Assembly: GCA_025716815.1 (NCBI GenBank)
Contig: JAIXMN010000116.1
Coordinates: 1-11,549, forward strand
Origin: Dichotomocladium elegans
Lineage: Eukaryota > Mucoromycota > Mucoromycetes > Mucorales > Lichtheimiaceae
DNA length: 11,549 bases
Direction of reading: 5' to 3'
Every line of letters begins with the position of its first letter. Positions within the stretch are counted from its first letter, which is position 1. A program made the translations under genes and the position numbers. Positions 7,185-11,549 of the stretch are shown piece after piece. The notes beneath the pieces are model-generated. The model was not told the origin of the DNA, searched no databases, and saw nothing but the letters and a program-made list of their open reading frames with translations.

Positions 7185-8387
7185 GATGGAATAGAGTTTG
7201 GAAGATTCTTGAAGTAACAGCGTCGGTAAGAATATCGAGAGACACAGTGGATCGGTTACGCTGTCCTTTTTTGTCGGCGCTTGTTGAAACTTCAAGGAGG
7301 AGAACGTTTCCACTGCATAATCCCGCAAACGTGGACATTGATTTGCCTTCACTAACATTCCAAACCAAAAACTCCTCTCCTTGTGCCGTACATTGATCAG
7401 TGCGCGCTTCATATTGCGCATGCGGCCCATGTATTGTACGTACAGATGTGCAATGCCCATTCCTTTCATTCAAATCGTAGCTTCGCTTCCAGCTCTTTCA
7501 AAGATTACCTTTGTTTCGTCTTTTTATTTTTCTGAGCGATCTCTCCGTGTCGCTACACTGTGTATGTATACATTCTTCTTCCGCAGCGATTGAATGCTTC
7601 GCTAGACAAGAGAGGACAGACGCCAACAGCTTTATAACGTAATCTCTTCGGAGTAAGTGGAAAAGAGCTTAATCCTTCTAGGACGATCACCGAAGCACTG
7701 ATTTACGGGAGATGCCGCCTGCACTGCGAGCTTGACTATTTTACGTGTCGAAGTGCAGCATTTGACCTTACCTTAATTCGATATCAACACAGGTAACGGC
7801 AATCCCAACAGTAAAAGCGGAGACCGTGTAATTGTGCGGAATTCGTTTTTTAAAAACATTGCGCCTGGGGGAAAAAAGGAAAAAAAGCTTACGCGGAAGA
7901 GGAGCAGGAAAATTTTTTGAACAAAAAACACCTTGCGCCTTTCCTTTTCAAAACGGAGGTAGGTTGACTTCTGCTGCTTGCCTTCTCGAGGCATGTCTTC
8001 CTTGGGTCTCCTTATATAGTAAAAGCTGTCAACAAATAGCGCGCATAAAGCCTCCCTCCTGACGAATATCCTCTACCTTATTAAATAGAGGCAATGCCCT
8101 ATGAACATAGTCCTATTAACGAAAATAACCGCCAGTGCTGTGAATATATTCTTACACCTGATAGATCTCCCGTGCGACGAAAAAGGTCGCGCACCTGACC
8201 CGTGCAACACGTACCGCGAAAATTATCTAAACCTGAACATTTTATAACGTTTATCTGACATCTAAAATATGAAAGCCTTTACCCTCACCCTTTCCTGCAG
8301 CGAAAAAATTGTTACAAGCAGCAATTGCTTTCTTCAGCCCAACACCCTTAGCCAACGCATCGTGATTTCTTTCGCTTACTTAATATA
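7185..8387. other. Spacer of about 1.2 kb, presumed 5' flank of the disrupted transposase gene
   Basis: Two overlapping minus-strand frames (7473-7111 and the upstream extension of exon 1 to 7469) show no recognisable domain. From 7480 to 8387 there are A-rich and purine-rich runs (about 7865-7930) and a small imperfect hairpin around GTGCGAC...GTCGCGCAC (about 8172-8194), but no supported gene or mobile-element end until the Tc1 element begins. Confidence 0.5.
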
Positions 8388-8415
8388 CAGTGGGCGCCAA
8401 AAGTGCACCAATGTT
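8388..8415 (+). repeat. Left outer terminal inverted repeat of the Tc1 element
   Basis: 28 bp starting CAGTGGGCGCCAAAAG, perfectly matched by the reverse complement of 9997-10024. The CAGT start beside TA is usual for Tc1 elements. Confidence 0.95.
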
Positions 8416-8576
8416 CAGTTCTCTCTGATATAGTATACATTTTCTCATCCAATTTATATTTATATATTGTAGCATTAAACCATGTTCTCCACTGACCTAT
8501 TTTGTATATTTATCTGAGTTTTAAAGCGAGGGAAACGGAGTGAGCTGGAGTTGAAGGGATGTAAACATACCAAGGC

Positions 8577-8597
8577 CATTGGTGCACTTTTGACGCC
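8577..8597 (-). repeat. Left inner repeat, opposite orientation to the outer repeat
   Basis: 21 bp. Its reverse complement is GGCGTC followed by AAAAGTGCACCAATG, one base different from the outer copy (GGCGCC). It starts 163 bp after the outer 26-bp core ends at 8413. Confidence 0.92.
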
Positions 8598-8756
8598 TAA
8601 TTCTATGCTACTCGCAAACTGCTCCAATGCATGTTAAAACAACCCACAAGTTGTGTTTTTATTTTGCGACACTAATATCAGGTGTTGCCTTGCTAATGAT
8701 GACATTAGCAACCATAAATTCCTTTTCAGTTCTCATAGTAAGTCCTCCAATAAATA

Positions 8757-9777
8757 ATGCGACCAATTCCAAAAGATACCGAAGACAAGGTGAAGAAATA
8801 TCTATCCGATGGACTTTCACGGCGTGAAACTGCTCAGCGAGTCGGGATTGGTGCTTCTACTGTTAACCGAATTGCGAAAAAAGCGTTTGAAACACTTCCT
8901 ATCATGAAAATGGGTCGCCCACCAAAGCTATCGCAGCGTGACAAAGCTTTCTGTATCCGCCAGATCACAATTGGAAGGAAGGAAAATGCAGTGCAAGTCC
9001 AAAAAGCCTTAGAAAGTGACCTTGGAATATCTGTCAGCCCAGCAACAGTTCGGAGGGTCTTCAAGAATGGAGGGCTTGGTGCATTTGTTAAGCCGAAGAA
9101 ACCACTTTTACGAACAGCAAACGTTAAAGCTCGGCTCCAATGGGCAATCGAGCATGCTCACTGGACCATTGATGACTGGAAACGTGTAATTTGGTCTGAT
9201 GAAACCAAGATCGATCGCTTTGGGTCTGATGGGAAATTCTATGCATGGAAACGAGATTGCGAACCACTACTTCCCCGTCATGTACAGCAAACAGTCAAAC
9301 ATGGTGGCGGCAATATCAAACTTTGGAGTTGTATAACTTGGGAAGGCCCTGGATACATAGCTAAAATTGATCACACACTCGACAAGGAGCTCTACCTTTC
9401 AATTCTCAAGGATGACTTGCAAAAAACCATGCAGTATTACGGCTTTGGTGCAACTGATACAATCTTTCAACATGACAAATGACCCAAAACATACTGCCTA
9501 TATTGTTCAAGACTGGCTCAAATCTCAGGAATTCCAAGTTATGAAATGGCCAGCACAGTCTCCAGACCTTAATCCAATTGAAAACATGTGGTCTTTATTG
9601 AAATATCGGCTTTACCATAATTATGACTCTCCACCTGCAGGAATGATTGCACACTGGGAGCGTATCTATGCCACCTGGTATAAAATCACAAAGGAGGAAT
9701 GCCAGAAGGTTATTGAAACAATGCCAAAGCGATGCAACGAAGTTATCAAGGCCAAAGGATACTGGATAGACTATTAG
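8757..9777 (+). pseudogene. Tc1 transposase, DD34E, broken by one +1 frameshift
   Basis: This enzyme would cut and rejoin DNA at the element's inverted repeats. From ATG 8757 it shows a paired-like helix-turn-helix (residues 7-45, ending IGASTVNRIAKK), a GRPPKLS linker at 53-59 resembling the AT-hook-like GRPR motif of Tc1 proteins, a second helix-turn-helix (about 60-105), then the catalytic domain with Asp148 (VIWSDETKID), Asp240 (FQHD) and, after the shift, Glu275 (SPDLNPIENMW). The last two are 34 residues apart, the Tc1 value. Asp240 ends at 9476. One extra A in the AAA at 9477-9479 makes the first frame stop at TGA 9480-9482, while the second frame continues from 9478 to TAG 9775-9777. 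Total length would be 339 residues, normal for the family. Every other position looks sound. A sequencing error or a recoded site could give the same picture. Confidence 0.95.
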
Positions 9778-9801
9778 CCACCTTTAATTTAGAGTTTTAT
9801 A

Positions 9802-9807
9802 AATAAA
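9802..9807 (+). terminator. Poly(A) signal AATAAA of the Tc1 transposase gene
   Basis: AATAAA begins 25 nt after the stop codon and just before the right inner repeat, so the mRNA would end inside or just before the right arm. Confidence 0.55.
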
Positions 9808-9815
9808 GGAAGGCA

Positions 9816-9835
9816 GCGTCAAAAGTGCACCAATG
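9816..9835 (+). repeat. Right inner repeat, opposite orientation to the right outer repeat
   Basis: GCGTCAAAAGTGCACCAATG, with the same T as the left inner repeat. Exactly 163 bp separate it from the outer repeat core starting at 9999. Confidence 0.92.
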
Positions 9836-9996
9836 AATGGTCTAAATTCAAGTAGATATAGCTCCTAGTATACTGGTGCTTTGCTCCTAGAAAATATCAT
9901 GCTGATTGTGGTTCACTCAAAGAATATTATAATGCTGCATTGTAAACCTTAGACAGAAATGTGCCCAAGAAATTAAGAAAATGTGAGAAAGTTGAA

Positions 9997-10024
9997 AACA
10001 TTGGTGCACTTTTGGCGCCCACTG
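9997..10024 (-). repeat. Right outer terminal inverted repeat of the Tc1 element
   Basis: Perfect inverted copy of 8388-8415, followed by TA. Confidence 0.95.
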
Positions 10025-10174
10025 TATAAAACGGCCCCCCAACCAAAAAAATATTCATTCTAATGCTTTTCCCGTTCTCCCGGCTAAAAGAAAACGACCC
10101 TTAATACTTTTTTCCACACATCAGGCGAAAGTAATATGACACCGATCATTATTTTCCTAAAATTGTCCACTAGG

Positions 10175-10963
10175 TTACCGAAAATCCTGTACACTCTCGC
10201 GAAGCTTTGCAGGATTGAGTCGATTTCTTGATGCTGGAATGTAATGCTTTGCTCGTGAAAATGTGCGCTCCGAACCGACTGACGATGCTGGTATTGCCAG
10301 GTATCTGCGCGCCATTGTCTTCAGCTCTTTCCATTCGTTCACCTCGCCGCGCCAGTAGCTGAGAACAAGTTCCTGATTGACACCGTTTGTCTCATCAAAT
10401 ATACAATTGGCGGAGACGTATGCCTGCAGCTGGTCAGCAATCCTTTGCGGCCTCCTGATTAAGGCATCTGGATTGCAAATGGACGACTTATGACCAGCAA
10501 TCGGCTTGTACGCTTCCCAGGTCGCTTGCACTTGCTCTTTCGCAACATCACCGAAGTGTCCCCAGTTCTTGTCCTCCCACCATTGGAATTTCAGCCGTGG
10601 ATCCATAGCAGTCGCGACAGCAAAGGCATGTCCTTCGGCCTTGCAGTAGTAGCCTTTTAATTTTGCCCATCCACAGCGTGCTGCTTCTGGTAGCGCGGGC
10701 CATTCCTACGAATCAACATATAAGTTTGGTGTCTGGAATCGCTTCACTGTAACCTCGCTTACATTTTTCCAGTCCTCCTCAAAGTTTTCCAGATGGTCAA
10801 GCAACCGGTTATATGAGAGAATTACAAGGTTCAAGGTGAGTGGGAATATGTATACTAAATCGAGGCGCAGGTTGCGTTTGTGATCATTGCTTGGTGAAAA
10901 CCAAGAAATACTGATCGCTGGAAAATGAGAAAAGGAAATAGGGAAATATGGGGAAAAGCGCAT
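10175..10963 (-). pseudogene. hAT-family transposase, C-terminal part, with one premature stop
   Basis: Two minus-strand frames, 10963-10706 and 10606-10175, are in the same phase. The sequence between them also reads as hAT protein (WPALPEAARCGWAKLKGYY, then AFAVATAMDPR), so a single TAG at 10708-10706 interrupts an otherwise continuous frame. Landmarks are YNRLLDHLENFE (about 10800), the DPRLKFQWW block (10606-10577) and the hAT dimerisation domain (YWRGEVNEW, LAIPASSVGSERTFS and RNRLNPAKL, about 10357-10200). The BED zinc finger and the catalytic domain expected upstream are absent. A pyrimidine-rich ATTTTCCAG near 10920 could be a splice acceptor, so the coding start is unclear. As it stands it can encode at most a 143-residue dimerisation-domain protein from ATG 10606. 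It is most likely a decayed relic. Confidence 0.88.
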
Positions 10964-11306
10964 GGCCGTGGAATGATTGATATGGAAGGAATATTTACTT
11001 TCGAGGAGTTTGCTTGATTTTTTTACCTTTCACGTTCTGCAAATATAAAACCTGAGATATCCTAAAAGAGATGTGTACTGAGCCAGCTTCACATCGAAAT
11101 ACTACCAGCTATTATCTAAGGAGTCGGTCATTTCGCCAAAGTCAACTATGTATGAGCTATAACGAAGCTACATTTCTTGCTGGTTTTGTTTATTCCGCAA
11201 TTTTGCACTAACTGTATTCCTTATTCTCAAACTCCCACATCCCATTTCTTGCACATCTGTAATTGCTATTGTTATACATTAACAGGATTATAATGGCAGG
11301 AACCCA
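10964..11306. other. Spacer upstream of the hAT relic, nothing recognised
   Basis: AT-rich sequence where the missing N-terminal two thirds of the hAT transposase would be expected. No BED finger, catalytic motif or other frame of note is visible on either strand. Confidence 0.5.
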
Positions 11307-11539
11307 ATGTCTAGGTTGATTTGGACAGATCTAACGAATCGGAATAGATCCGCGAAGTGCAATCCGTGTGCGATCCGGATCGGTTCAGATCCGTGAAGTG
11401 CAACCCGTATGAGATCCGGATTGCAAATGTCCTACACCGGATCCGCAAAATCCGAGATGAGGTCAATCCGAATCCGCACCATTGCCTTTTGATCCGGATC
11501 GGATCATAAGATCCGGATTCGATGAGAAACCCTAGACAT
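11307..11539. repeat. GATCCG-rich repeat with inverted ends, possible miniature transposon
   Basis: The segment begins ATGTCTAGGTT and ends with AACCCTAGACAT, which is its inverted complement apart from one extra base. Outside this, CCAAT at 11304 and ATTGG at 11543 are also inverted. The interior has many GATCCG and ATCCGGAT words on both strands, including two roughly 36-bp tandem copies. No open frame is present. The right flank is cut by the window edge, so a target duplication cannot be tested. Confidence 0.45.
11346..11422. repeat. Two tandem copies of a GATCCG-containing unit, 41-bp period
   Basis: Copy 1 at 11346-11381 and copy 2 at 11387-11422 both begin AGATCCG(C/T)GAAGTGCAA and end in GATCCGGAT, with five substitutions between them. 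Confidence 0.75.
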
Positions 11540-11549
11540 AAAATTGGCA

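Larger units (their letters stand above)
8388..10024 (+). mobile_element. Tc1-like DNA transposon, 1,637 bp, near-complete
   Basis: Both ends carry the same perfect 28-bp inverted repeat beginning CAGTGGGCGCC, flanked by TA (8386-8387 and 10025-10026), the canonical Tc1/mariner target duplication. It contains one plus-strand transposase gene with a single frameshift and an AATAAA. Each end also has an inner, oppositely oriented copy of the repeat. Perfect terminal repeats and a single lesion suggest recent insertion. Confidence 0.95.

Noticed and set aside
7111..7473. 120-codon minus-strand frame as a separate gene upstream of the disrupted transposase.
   Set aside because: No recognisable domain, and it overlaps the frame that splices to the transposase in a different phase.
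7773..8062. Opposed open frames over the A-rich and purine-rich stretch as genes.
   Set aside because: Low-complexity translations (F- and K/R-rich) with no domain; explained by base composition.
8172..8194. Hairpin GTGCGAC...GTCGCGCAC as a regulatory structure.
   Set aside because: Imperfect and short, in a gene-free spacer with no linked feature.

Overview
This is a eukaryotic window, most likely from a fungus. The pointers are three pogo/Tc1-type DDE transposase genes of the kind common in fungi, a hAT transposase C-terminus, frame-consistent candidate introns of 56 and 68 nt, AATAAA signals near stop codons, and AT-rich spacers. An early-diverging (Mucoromycota-like) fungus is my best guess from the protein style, but it is an inference and not proven. 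No rRNA, CRISPR array or bacterial-style operon is seen. The window is essentially a transposon graveyard beside one possible host gene end.

Layout. Positions 1-354 hold a probable terminal exon of an unknown plus-strand gene, followed by a poly(A) signal. Positions 402-2360 show no convincing gene. Positions 2363-3484 (minus) hold an unbroken 373-codon Tc1-like transposase gene in which two of the three catalytic acidic residues are replaced (Asp to Gly and Asp to Asn). Positions 3999-7184 (minus) hold a second Tc1-like transposase gene. It is split by a 1,649-bp element at 4247-5895, which has imperfect terminal inverted repeats and an exact 8-bp target duplication. Removing that element and one copy of the duplication leaves the transposase frame intact and brings the third catalytic residue back to DD34E spacing. 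The inserted element encodes no recognisable transposase but carries duplicated tRNA-like (A-box/B-box) sequence.

Positions 8388-10024 are a third, well-preserved Tc1 element with 28-bp perfect terminal inverted repeats, TA at both flanks and one frameshift in its transposase. Each end carries a second, inward copy of the repeat in opposite orientation. The two copies are separated by exactly 163 bp at both ends, and the inner copies share a diagnostic base change. Positions 10175-10963 (minus) hold the C-terminal part of a hAT transposase with one in-frame stop. The window closes with a GATCCG-rich repeat at 11307-11539 whose ends are inverted repeats of each other.

The genes do not form a pathway. 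They record at least four transposition histories. The clearest chronology is that the 8-bp-duplicating element landed inside an already resident, apparently still intact Tc1-like gene. The most interesting items are the catalytic-site-altered but unbroken transposase ORF (a candidate for domestication), the antiparallel double-repeat ends of the third element, and the nested insertion with its tRNA-like cargo.
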